From a virus, in IMG/VR virus record IMGVR_UViG_3300032224_001922, positions 1 through 39,025 of that record: a stretch of 39,025 nt of DNA; one strand, 5' to 3'. Made by a program: the position numbers and the translations under genes. Under the pieces are notes generated by a model. The model was given only the letters and a program-made list of their open reading frames with translations, made no database searches and was not told the DNA's origin. Shown in pieces: positions 23,386 to 31,068 of this stretch. The stretch's first letter is position 1, and each line of letters begins with the position of its first letter.

Positions 23386-23940
23386 TTATATAGAATTATT
23401 TATTAGAATTCCTAACCCATGGGAATCAGGGTAGTTGTAAAATTCCAATCCGTATTTTGTAGATAGATCATAACAGACTTTTTTTACTTCGTCAAATGAA
23501 ATCGTGTCATGAAAAATTACCACTTTTGAATGGTTTACCGCCCATTCACCACATTCATAAGTTTCATTGTATGTATGAACGATATCAATGTGAATCAAAT
23601 CATATATACTATTATTAGTTTTAATGTAATCTTGATATGATGACTGTATTAATTGAATATTTTTATAATTCTTCAATGTATTTTCAGTCATCTTATGATG
23701 ATTTTGTTTTATATATGAATGTATATCTCCTGTAAATGTATCCACACCAATTACTTTTGTGAAATAATTAGCTAATGCAGATGTTGAGTATCCATATTCA
23801 ACTCCAAATTCTAATGCAGTTTGTGGATTAACGTTAAAAGTTACTATAATATCTTTTATAATGGTTGGAATATCCCCCCAAGCACTTACTACATTTAATA
23901 TTTTTGGAGTGTCTCTTATTTTTGGAATGTATTCAATCAT
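23386..23940 (-). CDS. Class I SAM-dependent methyltransferase
   Basis: This 184-residue protein has the Rossmann SAM-binding glycine loop LEFGVEYGYS near residue 43, an acidic strand end VIGVD near residue 66, and a motif DLIHIDIVHTYN with a later VIFHDT, as in the Methyltransf_24 family found near glycan loci. It probably O- or N-methylates a sugar or small molecule. Its start overlaps the glycosyltransferase stop as ATGA, so it belongs to the glycosylation island. Confidence 0.8.
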   Translation of the reverse strand: MIEYIPKIRDTPKILNVVSAWGDIPTIIKDIIVTFNVNPQTALEFGVEYGYSTSALANYFTKVIGVDTFTGDIHSYIKQNHHKMTENTLKNYKNIQLIQSSYQDYIKTNNSIYDLIHIDIVHTYNETYECGEWAVNHSKVVIFHDTISFDEVKKVCYDLSTKYGLEFYNYPDSHGLGILINNSI

Positions 23941-24587
23941 GTTGTACGTATATCAGGCCACTTTTGTACTAGTCTTTCTTTGTATTCATTGTATCTACCC
24001 CAACATGATCCTCTTTTTGCAAATGTATATGAGTGATGGTTTAAAAATGACTTTGAATTTTTGTATACGTCATCATATCCAAGTGTTATTGGTGTTTCTT
24101 TTGAATCAATGAATATTGTATGTACACTTTTTTTACGTATACGTTGAATATTAGCACAATAATCTTCTACATATAAATGATAATCATCAAATGTAACGTT
24201 ATCAAATAATAGTTTGTCATCTGGTTTAATTACAATAAAACAACAATCTAATGTATCAAGCGGATAAATTTGTTGTGAATCTGACCAAAAGTAGTTGTTT
24301 TGTTTATCAACTCCAACCATACCAATTGCACCAAAATCAGGCAATGCACATATTGTCATTTTCAACTTATCTAACAAATTGGGTGAAAATGTAACATCTT
24401 GATGTGTAAGAATCAAATATGGAGTATTACACCTAGAAATTAAGTCATTATAATTTGTAGCTGGTATATTTTCATCTGATGTACTAAGAATATCAAATTC
24501 CCCTTCCAAGTTATCAATGCTTGGACCTAGATAAGTTTCATATACATACTTATTATGTCTGATATAACCTATTGTAAACTGTTTCAC
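23937..24587 (-). CDS. GT2-like glycosyltransferase
   Basis: The 216-residue protein resembles a GT-A family 2 transferase lacking a long N-terminus. It shows YLILTHQDVTFSP (the first acidic site, here HQD in place of DxD), FGAIGMVGVD, a VIKPD block and YHLYVEDYCANIQR with the Glu-Asp acid pair near the acceptor site. The C-terminus NHHSYTFAKRGSCWGR could bind the acceptor. Sugar and acceptor are unknown. It is coupled to the methyltransferase downstream by ATGA and overlaps the gene upstream by 4 bases. Confidence 0.75.
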   Translation of the reverse strand: MKQFTIGYIRHNKYVYETYLGPSIDNLEGEFDILSTSDENIPATNYNDLISRCNTPYLILTHQDVTFSPNLLDKLKMTICALPDFGAIGMVGVDKQNNYFWSDSQQIYPLDTLDCCFIVIKPDDKLLFDNVTFDDYHLYVEDYCANIQRIRKKSVHTIFIDSKETPITLGYDDVYKNSKSFLNHHSYTFAKRGSCWGRYNEYKERLVQKWPDIRTT

Positions 24588-24880
24588 TTTTCTTTATTTT
24601 TTAGTTTTGTGGAAGGTGACTTTGTTTTTGTTTCAGTTGATTCATTAAAGGTCTTTTTGTCAATAATACCTTTACTCTCCATCTTTTTTAACTGTTCATT
24701 CATTAGTGATTGATTTTCAAAATCTTTTTCAGCGGTTTCAATTACTTTTGCAAGAAATTCAGTTAAAATTCCGCTCATATTATTTTTTTCACTATCCTCT
24801 TTGACAGCTAACTGCTTCCACTTAGGCATTTGATTTAGAACATTATTATATGCGGTTTTGTAATTCAGAGAGTTCATCAT
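24584..24880 (-). CDS. Hypothetical helical protein in the glycosylation island
   Basis: A 98-residue charged, helical protein starting with two adjacent ATGs and ending with a lysine-rich tail (KSPSTKLKNKEK). No motif is visible. It follows a TTGACA box and the ATATTTATA element, so it may be the first gene of the downstream operon with the GT2-like gene. Confidence 0.55.
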   Translation of the reverse strand: MMNSLNYKTAYNNVLNQMPKWKQLAVKEDSEKNNMSGILTEFLAKVIETAEKDFENQSLMNEQLKKMESKGIIDKKTFNESTETKTKSPSTKLKNKEK

Positions 24881-24887
24881 ACTGTAT

Positions 24888-24896
24888 TATAAATAT
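24888..24896 (-). promoter_or_regulatory. ATATTTATA element with upstream TTGACA
   Basis: On the minus strand ATATTTATA ends 7 bases before the ATG at 24880. A TTGACA lies 16 bases upstream of the element, so here it could serve as the -10 of a sigma70-like promoter. Confidence 0.5.
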
Positions 24897-24920
24897 CACA
24901 TTTTTTACTGAATGTCAAGT

Positions 24921-25568
24921 CTATAGTAAAATTTTCTTTTCATGATTAACTACTACTTCAGGATTGATACTGACTTTATATCCTAAATCTTTTACCATAT
25001 GACAAAAACTTACGTCTTCCATTGTAAATTCTGTGACGTTACCAAATTTTTTCCATAATGGTCTAAACCAAGGATATTTTAATGATTCAAATACTCCTTT
25101 TTTGATCAAAATGAAACCAAATCCAGTATAATCTACATAAAATGGATTTTTTCTATTATTAATCAACTCTGATGTTAAAAATTCAAATGATCCATGTTTT
25201 ACAAAATAATTTTCATCCCAATTTTCAACAGTTGCATAATGTTTACCATCTTGCATCAAATATAATCCTGACGCAATATCTTCTTGCATGTTGTATAACT
25301 TAATAAAGTCATCAATTTGAAATACAATATCGCTATCAATCCATAACATATAATCATATTCAACTTTTCCTTGCCATGGTGTTTGATCTTCACCCGCAGT
25401 AGATGATCCTCCTAAACACATATTGCGTACATAGTAGATATTACATGATTCTCTACGACATACCATTATGTGTATGTTGTTACGTATACACCAATTATAA
25501 AAGGCAATAAAGTGGTCAAGAAATTGGCCTGAGAAGTTATTGCCTGGTAAACAAACAATTAATTTCAT
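24921..25568 (-). CDS. GT-A glycosyltransferase
   Basis: The 215-residue protein has a DxD site in YMLWIDSDIVF near residue 76, a conserved VRNMCLGG block typical of phage glycosyltransferases, and a C-terminal MEDVSFCHMVKDLGYKVSIN in which Glu-Asp is the presumed catalytic acid pair. It ends with NPEVVVNHEK, probably donor-binding. Substrate is unknown. It overlaps the next glycosyltransferase gene by 4 bases. Confidence 0.82.
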   Translation of the reverse strand: MKLIVCLPGNNFSGQFLDHFIAFYNWCIRNNIHIMVCRRESCNIYYVRNMCLGGSSTAGEDQTPWQGKVEYDYMLWIDSDIVFQIDDFIKLYNMQEDIASGLYLMQDGKHYATVENWDENYFVKHGSFEFLTSELINNRKNPFYVDYTGFGFILIKKGVFESLKYPWFRPLWKKFGNVTEFTMEDVSFCHMVKDLGYKVSINPEVVVNHEKKILL

Positions 25569-26311
25569 GAATTAAACATTTTACTTTGATTATAAAAATT
25601 ACCTTGGTAACCTTTCCATCCATAATGTGTTAAATTACAGGTGGTATTGACATATATTTTTCCGCCAATACTTCTATATAGATTGCAAAAACCATAATCT
25701 TCACTTTCATATTTTTTTGTTTCTGGATTTACTTTACACGGAAAAAAGTCATAGAAATTATCACCATAAGATGCATATCCATCAATGTCATTTTGATATT
25801 TAATATTAGGAACAGATCTAATTATTTGATTAAATACACATTTTTTAAACAACATAAATCCAGTTGCAGCATATTGTACTTCTTCAATCTCATTTAATTC
25901 ATTGGTATAAGAAATTTCTGTCGCAAAGTCTGTACACAATGATTCATAGTTAATGTCTAAAAATTTTGGACTTTTATCTGCTAATATTTTTACTTTGGAC
26001 GCATTAATATACTTTTTTGGATATAAACCTGAAACAACATCTTTATCACTTTTGAGTAATTTAAATACATCTTCTGATTTAAATGCTATATCACTATCAA
26101 TAAACAACATATAATCACATTCTGGTAGATTTAGAAAACAAGCAGCCGCTGCATTTCTAGCTCTTGCAATTAAACTTTCAAAATATATACAGTCCACACA
26201 AAATGATATACCTCTACGTTGACCGTCAAATACTAATTGCATCACACTAAGCATGAAATGTGATAAAACAGTGTGGTTGTAACATATGATAGGTAAATGG
26301 ATCTTAGTCAT
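25565..26311 (-). CDS. GT-A glycosyltransferase (second of pair)
   Basis: The 248-residue protein shares its layout with the downstream gene: ARARNAAAACF, YMLFIDSDIAF with the DxD site, GFMLFKK and a C-terminal YESEDYGFCNLYRSIGGK with the acid pair, ending in an HYGWKGY donor-site segment. It is longer by an insertion of about 30 residues in the middle. The two are probably old paralogues acting in one glycan pathway. The product sugar cannot be inferred. Confidence 0.84.
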   Translation of the reverse strand: MTKIHLPIICYNHTVLSHFMLSVMQLVFDGQRRGISFCVDCIYFESLIARARNAAAACFLNLPECDYMLFIDSDIAFKSEDVFKLLKSDKDVVSGLYPKKYINASKVKILADKSPKFLDINYESLCTDFATEISYTNELNEIEEVQYAATGFMLFKKCVFNQIIRSVPNIKYQNDIDGYASYGDNFYDFFPCKVNPETKKYESEDYGFCNLYRSIGGKIYVNTTCNLTHYGWKGYQGNFYNQSKMFNS

Positions 26312-26313
26312 AA

Positions 26314-26700
26314 TTAATTATATTTTTGATAACTCTTTTCTTCTACTAACTTAGAGTTGGTAACTTCATTCAAATTCTTTTTTATTCTTGCTCTTTCATC
26401 ATTTGTAAAATATACATCTCTAGCTAATTTAATAAATTCATCATCAAATTGTTTTGATCTTTCTTTGTCTCTGAGTTTATCTTCTACATTCCATAACTTT
26501 TCATTTACTGATTCTAATTCTTTAACCAAAGAATTTACCGTAGTGTTTGATTCATAACCAACTACATCAAGAAATGGTTTTAATTCATCCAATTCATTAT
26601 TGATGTTTTTTAACTTGACTGGATCAGTAATCATTTTTGATTTAATTACTAATATTGTAATTTTGTCTAATATTTCACCATTAGAAACTTCTATTTTCAT
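26314..26700 (-). CDS. DUF6165 family protein
   Basis: The 128-residue helical protein matches the DUF6165 pattern: IEVSNGEILDKITILVIKSK at the N-terminus, NEKLWNVEDKLRDKE in the middle and LARDVYFTNDERARIKKNLN toward the end, with a final EEKSYQKY. This family is found near LPS or glycan glycosyltransferases in bacteria and phages and has no established activity. Its position directly before two glycosyltransferases fits that association. It overlaps the GIY-YIG gene upstream by 20 bases. Confidence 0.85.
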   Translation of the reverse strand: MKIEVSNGEILDKITILVIKSKMITDPVKLKNINNELDELKPFLDVVGYESNTTVNSLVKELESVNEKLWNVEDKLRDKERSKQFDDEFIKLARDVYFTNDERARIKKNLNEVTNSKLVEEKSYQKYN

Positions 26701-26959
26701 AATTTTTAATAAGATATAACTTTTGTTGACGGGTCAATTGTTTGATTTGATACTCTCTCTTCATTGCTTCACTCTTACTATCAAAACATTCAGTATATAC
26801 TAATTTAACTGGTAATCGTGTCTTCGTATACTTAGCACCACAACCCTTATTATGATTACTAACTCGGTTTTCAACATTATTAGAATACCCACAATAAAGT
26901 TCTCCACCCCTACATTCTACTATATAACAACAATGATTATTGTCAACCACGAATATCAA
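26681..26959 (-). CDS. GIY-YIG endonuclease (YhbQ/UPF0213-like)
   Basis: The 92-residue protein is a stand-alone GIY-YIG domain: CYIVECRGGELYCGYSNN (the YIV-YCG core), VENRVSNHNKGCGAKYT with the catalytic Arg, a SEAMKREYQIKQLTR helix with the metal-binding Glu, and a terminal KLYLIKN. No ATG lies ahead of the domain, so a TTG at 26959 or a GTG at 26950 must be used, both close to the stop of the upstream gene. It may nick DNA or act as a free-standing homing nuclease. Confidence 0.85.
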   Translation of the reverse strand: MIFVVDNNHCCYIVECRGGELYCGYSNNVENRVSNHNKGCGAKYTKTRLPVKLVYTECFDSKSEAMKREYQIKQLTRQQKLYLIKNYENRSF

Positions 26960-27335
26960 CTATATCAAGTTTTGCTGTAGGATAATCCGTTCCTAATCCA
27001 ATAGTACCATTAGAAGCAATAGTCATCCGTGTATCTTTATTGCCGTAAAAACCATAATCTGTCTCAGTTTTAACAAAAGTTGGCTTTTTTAGTGGTGAAT
27101 GAATATTGATTGAAATATTCTCACTATTATTAACTCTTACTGTAAAGTTATCACTATCTTTAAACTGCATTACACAACTAGCACCACTACTATGTGTAAA
27201 TGCCAACTTATCACAAGTTAAAACCTTTTCTACAACTGGTGTTGGTTCTGATGCTTTTACACTTGTTCCAGCAACAACACCTGCAATTCCTCCAAATAGG
27301 GTGGAGAAAAACCCTTTACGATTTAGTTTTTCCAT
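26943..27335 (-). CDS. Exported fibre-like protein with Tat-like signal
   Basis: The 130-residue protein starts MEKLNRKGFFSTLFGGIAGV, which looks like a Tat-type signal with Arg-Lys instead of Arg-Arg, then a cut-like ASEPT. The mature part ends with MTIASNGTIGLGTDYPTAKL, a pattern known from phage tail fibres and bacterial surface proteins just before a chaperone or trimer tip. No catalytic residues are seen. A secreted, fibre-like protein made by a phage is unusual; it may be displayed on the infected cell. An inverted repeat sits at its start. Confidence 0.6.
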   Translation of the reverse strand: MEKLNRKGFFSTLFGGIAGVVAGTSVKASEPTPVVEKVLTCDKLAFTHSSGASCVMQFKDSDNFTVRVNNSENISINIHSPLKKPTFVKTETDYGFYGNKDTRMTIASNGTIGLGTDYPTAKLDIVDIRG

Positions 27336-27339
27336 AACA

Positions 27340-27356
27340 ATACTATATCATAGTAT
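27340..27356. promoter_or_regulatory. Operator-like inverted repeat
   Basis: ATACTAT and ATAGTAT are perfect complements separated by 3 bases, ending 5 bases before the ATG of the exported fibre-like gene. Its place over the ribosome-binding region suggests a repressor site or mRNA hairpin that could block initiation. Confidence 0.4.
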
Positions 27357-27374
27357 ATATGTTATATCAATATT

Positions 27375-27839
27375 TTAATTTGATTCTGTCTCAGATTCTT
27401 TCTTTTCTATAACGATATTAGTGTTACCCTCGTAATTTACACTGCCAATAACATTGATAATAAACGTGTTGGTAATAGTTCCTTCCAAATTACTTGTAAC
27501 AATATAACTTTCTTGTACACTACCATCAAGAAAAAACACAATCTTTGTGGCACTTGTGTCCAATATCTTTAAATCATTTGTTACAGCTTCCAATAAATAA
27601 AAGTCTTCAAATGAACTGTACATATTATAATCTGGGTCAAATGTTAACTCAAACTGTTTTTGTTGAAATGCTGATTGATGCTTTAAATTAATTAAATATG
27701 TCTTTAGATTTTCTCTAGCTTCAAAATATCTACTATTACCCACCATACTATCATAGTTAATAACAACTGCGCCAATAATACCAAGCAATATGGTTATGGC
27801 TAATACTAATTCTATTAATGTAAATGCTTTACGTTTCAT
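27375..27839 (-). CDS. Type IV prepilin-like pseudopilin (GspH/FimT type)
   Basis: From the ATG at 27839 the protein is 154 residues and opens MKRKAFTLIELVLAITILLG, the class III signal recognised by prepilin peptidase: basic leader, cleavage before Phe6, mature Glu5. A globular part follows, with IVFFLDGSVQE and IVTSNLEGTITNTF resembling the beta-sheet of GspH/FimT minor pseudopilins. If processed by the host peptidase, it could enter a type IV pilus or type II secretion pseudopilus. An earlier ATG at 27860 would lengthen the leader and overlap the deaminase gene. Finding one in a phage is rare. Confidence 0.85.
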   Translation of the reverse strand: MKRKAFTLIELVLAITILLGIIGAVVINYDSMVGNSRYFEARENLKTYLINLKHQSAFQQKQFELTFDPDYNMYSSFEDFYLLEAVTNDLKILDTSATKIVFFLDGSVQESYIVTSNLEGTITNTFIINVIGSVNYEGNTNIVIEKKESETESN

Positions 27840-27850
27840 ATGTTTATATA

Positions 27851-28213
27851 TTAAGCACAAACAATTTGACCATCCTTATTGCTGTAAAACACTTCATCAA
27901 TACCAAACTGTTTAATAACACTAGCACATCCAGTACAAGGCTTACTCATCATTAATTTCTTAGTCTCTTTACTTACTCTCAACACAACAATTTTGTAACC
28001 TTTAAAGTCTTCCCTTTGAGACTTGAAGATTACATCAACTTCAGCATGACGACCAACCATCCCGTCATGATACGGATGTTTAGTAGTAATTGGAACAGTT
28101 TTATTTTTGTTCCAACCAATATTTAAAATTTTATTTTTCTTGACAAGAAATGCAATATGACTACAACGGTGTTCCACATTATTAGGACACATTGCCTTGG
28201 CAATTTCAACCAT
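27851..28213 (-). CDS. Cytidine/deoxycytidylate deaminase family protein
   Basis: The zinc deaminase motifs are clear: GRHAEVDVI (His-Ala-Glu) and KPCTGCASVIKQFGIDEVF (PCxxC). The domain begins soon after ATG 28213, which is chosen because the promoter at 28247-28275 would otherwise overlap the longer frame starting at 28258. The product is about 120 residues. The substrate may be a free (deoxy)cytidine nucleotide, a base in RNA, or another aminated ring; the sequence differs from the true dCMP deaminase at 30.6 kb. It precedes the pseudopilin gene. Confidence 0.8.
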   Translation of the reverse strand: MVEIAKAMCPNNVEHRCSHIAFLVKKNKILNIGWNKNKTVPITTKHPYHDGMVGRHAEVDVIFKSQREDFKGYKIVVLRVSKETKKLMMSKPCTGCASVIKQFGIDEVFYSNKDGQIVCA

Positions 28214-28246
28214 ACGATTCAAAATTTTGACGTTCACTGTGATACT

Positions 28247-28275
28247 AATGTACCACAAGTTTTTTTAAAAGTCAA
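28247..28275 (-). promoter_or_regulatory. Sigma70-like promoter with extended -10 (deaminase-pseudopilin)
   Basis: TTGACT (28275-28270), a 17-base spacer and TACATT (28252-28247) preceded by TGTGG on the minus strand. Confidence 0.6.
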
Positions 28276-28282
28276 CAATTTT

Positions 28283-28897
28283 TTAATTTTTTGGTGGTGA
28301 GTATGAAAGCCATGAAATTAAAATGTGTTTATCATCTGATATTGGCATATTGCCTTTATGAAAGTATGGATAACCAGCAGGATGAACCAATAGAGTACCT
28401 TTTTTAGGTTGTATTTTCAAATTTGCATATAAGAATTCAGTTTCTCCACCTTCTTTAACGTCATTCAAATAAACCAAAAAAGCAAAAATGCGTTTACTCA
28501 TTGAAAAATTTCCAGATTCACAATGCCATGAATTATAATGACCTTCATTTGCTTTATATCTTTGTACTTGATACACTTCAAAATAATTGTCATCACTAAA
28601 CATATAATGTCTATCAATTTTATCTTGATGTGGAAATGATCCACAGTAACTTCCTACATGCTCTATAAAAGTCTTTTGGATTTCTGATACACATTCAGCT
28701 TCACCATCCAATCCACAACCTATTAATTGCCAATCTTTTGAATTTTTTATGTTATGGTTTACACCTAATCCGGTTAAACCATCATATAATTGATCTTTTA
28801 ACATTCCTGTGTAATATAATTTTAAAATTTTATCACATAGTTCATCACTAAATGCGTTTGGAATAATTCCTATTGTGTCTTTGAAAAATAAATCCAT
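28283..28897 (-). CDS. 2-oxoglutarate/Fe(II) oxygenase, P4H-like (copy 2)
   Basis: The 204-residue protein matches prolyl-4-hydroxylase-type oxygenases. The iron triad is His125/Glu127 in WHCES (HxE rather than HxD) and His180 in YFHKG, with Lys190 in DDKHILISW for 2-oxoglutarate. The preceding GGETEFLYANL and PKKGTLLVHPAG are the usual core strands. It should hydroxylate a protein or small molecule. It is about half identical to the gene directly upstream, a tandem duplication. The Glu in HxE is an accepted alternative in this superfamily. Confidence 0.88.
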   Translation of the reverse strand: MDLFFKDTIGIIPNAFSDELCDKILKLYYTGMLKDQLYDGLTGLGVNHNIKNSKDWQLIGCGLDGEAECVSEIQKTFIEHVGSYCGSFPHQDKIDRHYMFSDDNYFEVYQVQRYKANEGHYNSWHCESGNFSMSKRIFAFLVYLNDVKEGGETEFLYANLKIQPKKGTLLVHPAGYPYFHKGNMPISDDKHILISWLSYSPPKN

Positions 28898-28901
28898 ATT
28901 A

Positions 28902-29513
28902 TTAATTTGGTTGATTATATGATAAAACAGAAACTAAAATATATTTGTCATCTGATACAGGTACATTGCCTTTATGAAAGTATGGAAAACCGGCAGGATG
29001 TATAACTAACGTTCCTTTTTTAGGTTTGGTTTTTAACCCGGCATATAAGAATTCAGTTTCTCCACCTTCTTTAACGTCATTTAAATAAAGTAGAAATACA
29101 AAAATTCTACGACTCATTACATAATTTGAAGTCTCACAGTGCCATGAACCATAGTGACCACTACCTTTTTCATATCTGGTGACTTGAAAAAATTCAAAAT
29201 AATTATCAGCATTAAACATGTAATGTCTATCAATTTTATCTTGATGCGGAAATGATCCACAATAAATTCCTATATAATCAAGAAATGTTTTGTGTACAAT
29301 ACTTACACATTCAGCTGATTCAGGTAAATTAGATCCTAATAATCCCCAATCAACAGATTTTTTTACAGTATGATTTACACCATAACCTGTAAATCCTTCA
29401 TAGGATTCATTTTTATCCACTGCTTGGTGATATAACCCTATTAGTTTATCACAAAACTCGTTTGTAAATGCGTTTGGAAAAATTCCAACTGTGTCTCTTA
29501 ATAATAGATCCAT
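28902..29513 (-). CDS. 2-oxoglutarate/Fe(II) oxygenase, P4H-like (copy 1)
   Basis: The start at ATG 29513 (MDLLLRDTVGIFPNAF) lines up with the start of the downstream paralogue and gives nearly equal length (203 residues); the longer frame from 29543 adds an unrelated leader. It keeps the HCE pair in SWHCETSN, the GGETEFLYAGL core, PKKGTLVIHPAG, the distal His in YFHKG and Lys in DDKYIL. Both copies are followed by short intergenic space, so they are likely co-expressed. The substrates may differ. Confidence 0.88.
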   Translation of the reverse strand: MDLLLRDTVGIFPNAFTNEFCDKLIGLYHQAVDKNESYEGFTGYGVNHTVKKSVDWGLLGSNLPESAECVSIVHKTFLDYIGIYCGSFPHQDKIDRHYMFNADNYFEFFQVTRYEKGSGHYGSWHCETSNYVMSRRIFVFLLYLNDVKEGGETEFLYAGLKTKPKKGTLVIHPAGFPYFHKGNVPVSDDKYILVSVLSYNQPN

Positions 29514-29609
29514 AAAATTATAATTCAAATTCCTTTCCGTCAAAATAAGCTTTACATCTTACTCTGAAAGAACCTTATCAAGCAGTTTATTGTTAATAAT
29601 CATATATAC

Positions 29610-29637
29610 ATATTACCTCACCTTTTTTAAATGTCAA
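29610..29637 (-). promoter_or_regulatory. Sigma70-like promoter for the oxygenase pair
   Basis: TTGACA (29637-29632), a 16-base spacer and TAATAT (29615-29610) on the minus strand, about 95 bases ahead of the chosen start at 29513. Confidence 0.6.
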
Positions 29638-29669
29638 ACTTTTTTCTAACTTTTTTCTAACTTTTAATA

Positions 29670-29678
29670 CTATTTATT
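29670..29678 (+). promoter_or_regulatory. CTATTTATT start-proximal element
   Basis: A variant of the ATATTTATA element ends 3 bases before ATG 29682, with the same AGT-ATG ending as at 35875-35889. Confidence 0.35.
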
Positions 29679-29681
29679 AGT

Positions 29682-29825
29682 ATGGGTAGAAAGAAAAAAT
29701 ATATAACCAAAGAAGAAAAATGTCAATCAAATCGTGATAAGTTTATGCGATATTATTGGAAAAATGTAGATAAAATTAGAAAACAAAATTTAAAAAAATA
29801 TTATGATAAAAAATCAACCATATAA
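29682..29825 (+). CDS. Small basic protein, possible N-terminal part of HNH gene
   Basis: A 47-codon frame encodes MGRKKKYITKEEKCQSNRDK and then FMRYYWKNVDKIRKQNLKKY with a short tail. The basic YYxKNxxKIRxxN pattern is common at the N-terminus of phage HNH nucleases. It overlaps the next frame by 23 bases, so the two may be separate genes or one gene broken by a frameshift in the A-rich junction. Confidence 0.5.
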   Translation: MGRKKKYITKEEKCQSNRDKFMRYYWKNVDKIRKQNLKKYYDKKSTI

Positions 29826-30567
29826 AAAATTGAATTTAATAGGCAAAAAATTTGGGAAATTAACAGTAATTGATTATGAAGGAATTATAAATAAAAGAAG
29901 TACATGGCAATGTTTATGTGAATGTGGTACTACAAAAAGTGTAATTGGCACAAATTTGAAAAGAGGAAATACAAAATCATGTGGATGTAATTTTTCACAA
30001 ACAATAAAATATAATTTCAAAAATTTAACAAATCAAAAATTTGGCAAATTAATGGTGTTAAGAAAAACAGAGGAATATACTAAAACAAGAGGGATTATAT
30101 GGGAATGTTTATGTGAATGTGGTGGAATTATTAAATTACCAACAAATGCATTGACAAGTAAAAATAACACATCATGTGGAAACAAAAAAATTCATGCTCC
30201 AAATGGTAGATTTTACAAAGATTTGGTTGTAGGTGAAATTCCAATTTCTCATATAAATGCTATAAAACAAAACGCTATAAAAAGAAATATTCCATTTGAA
30301 ATAGACAATGAGTATTTATGGGAATTATTTTTAACACAAAATAGAAAATGTGTTTTATCAGGAGAAGACTTAACTTTTACAAAAAAATATCAAACAGGAA
30401 GAAATGAGACAACTGCGTCTCTAGATAGAATTGATTCTAATAAGGGATACATAAAAGGTAATATTCAATGGGTACATAAACACGTTAATAAGATGAAATC
30501 TAATAAAAGTGATTATGAATTTTTAAATTGGTGTAGGAAATGTTATTTACACAGTTTAAACAATTAA
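29803..30567 (+). CDS. HNH homing-type endonuclease with two zinc-ribbon repeats
   Basis: The 254-residue protein contains two copies of a DNA-binding unit (GKKFGKLTVI, WQCLCECG, a TKSCGC end; then KFGKLMVL, WECLCECG, a TSCGN end) and a C-terminal HNH-like nuclease (KCVLSGEDLTF, ASLDRIDSNKGY and NIQWVHKHVNKMKS). The Asp-Arg-Ile-Asp segment and the later His/Asn residues fit catalysis. The gene runs plus in a minus-strand region, as expected for a mobile homing gene. It is the probable free-standing type, since no intron or intein is visible around it. Confidence 0.83.
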   Translation: MIKNQPYKKLNLIGKKFGKLTVIDYEGIINKRSTWQCLCECGTTKSVIGTNLKRGNTKSCGCNFSQTIKYNFKNLTNQKFGKLMVLRKTEEYTKTRGIIWECLCECGGIIKLPTNALTSKNNTSCGNKKIHAPNGRFYKDLVVGEIPISHINAIKQNAIKRNIPFEIDNEYLWELFLTQNRKCVLSGEDLTFTKKYQTGRNETTASLDRIDSNKGYIKGNIQWVHKHVNKMKSNKSDYEFLNWCRKCYLHSLNN

Positions 30568-31068
30568 TTTTTTGCCATTCAAAAAGCCATCAATGTTTAA
30601 TTTTTGATTAAGAATTCTAAGTTTAATACCAGATTCTTCCATCATAGTTTTAGATATTTTAGATAAATCTTCCCAATCTGAATGTTTCATCTCTGGCCAC
30701 ATAGAATGAATTACAATGTCATTTATACCACTCTGTATTATAGACTTCATACAATTGTTACATGGCAACCCATTTGTATAAAGAGTTGATCCCAACGTTG
30801 AAATTCCAAATCGTGCAGCTGTTAATATACTATTATGTTCCGCATGAACTACATACTTATATTTTGTTTCTCTATTGAGATATCTATCTTGAGAATCTGA
30901 TACTCCGATAGGAAATCCATTATAACCAGTGCTAATTACACGATTATCCTTTACAATTACAGCTCCTATTTTACTAGACGGATCTTTACTTTTAGTAGCC
31001 GTCAAATAAACCATTCGCATGAATAGTTCATCAAATCCAGGTGTCTTATAATTTTCAAAAGTATCCAT
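30556..31068 (-). CDS. Deoxycytidylate (dCMP) deaminase
   Basis: This 170-residue enzyme converts dCMP to dUMP for thymidylate synthesis. The zinc site is HAEHNSIL with His-Ala-Glu and LPCNNCMKSIIQSGI (PCxxC); KSKDPSSKIGAVIV and SGTGYNGFP-like (STGYNGFPIG) are the usual substrate-binding segments. An unusually strong Shine-Dalgarno (CGGAGG, 5 bases before ATG) lies in codons left from a truncated copy just upstream. Its end overlaps the plus-strand HNH gene by 12 bases. Confidence 0.93.
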   Translation of the reverse strand: MDTFENYKTPGFDELFMRMVYLTATKSKDPSSKIGAVIVKDNRVISTGYNGFPIGVSDSQDRYLNRETKYKYVVHAEHNSILTAARFGISTLGSTLYTNGLPCNNCMKSIIQSGINDIVIHSMWPEMKHSDWEDLSKISKTMMEESGIKLRILNQKLNIDGFLNGKKLIV

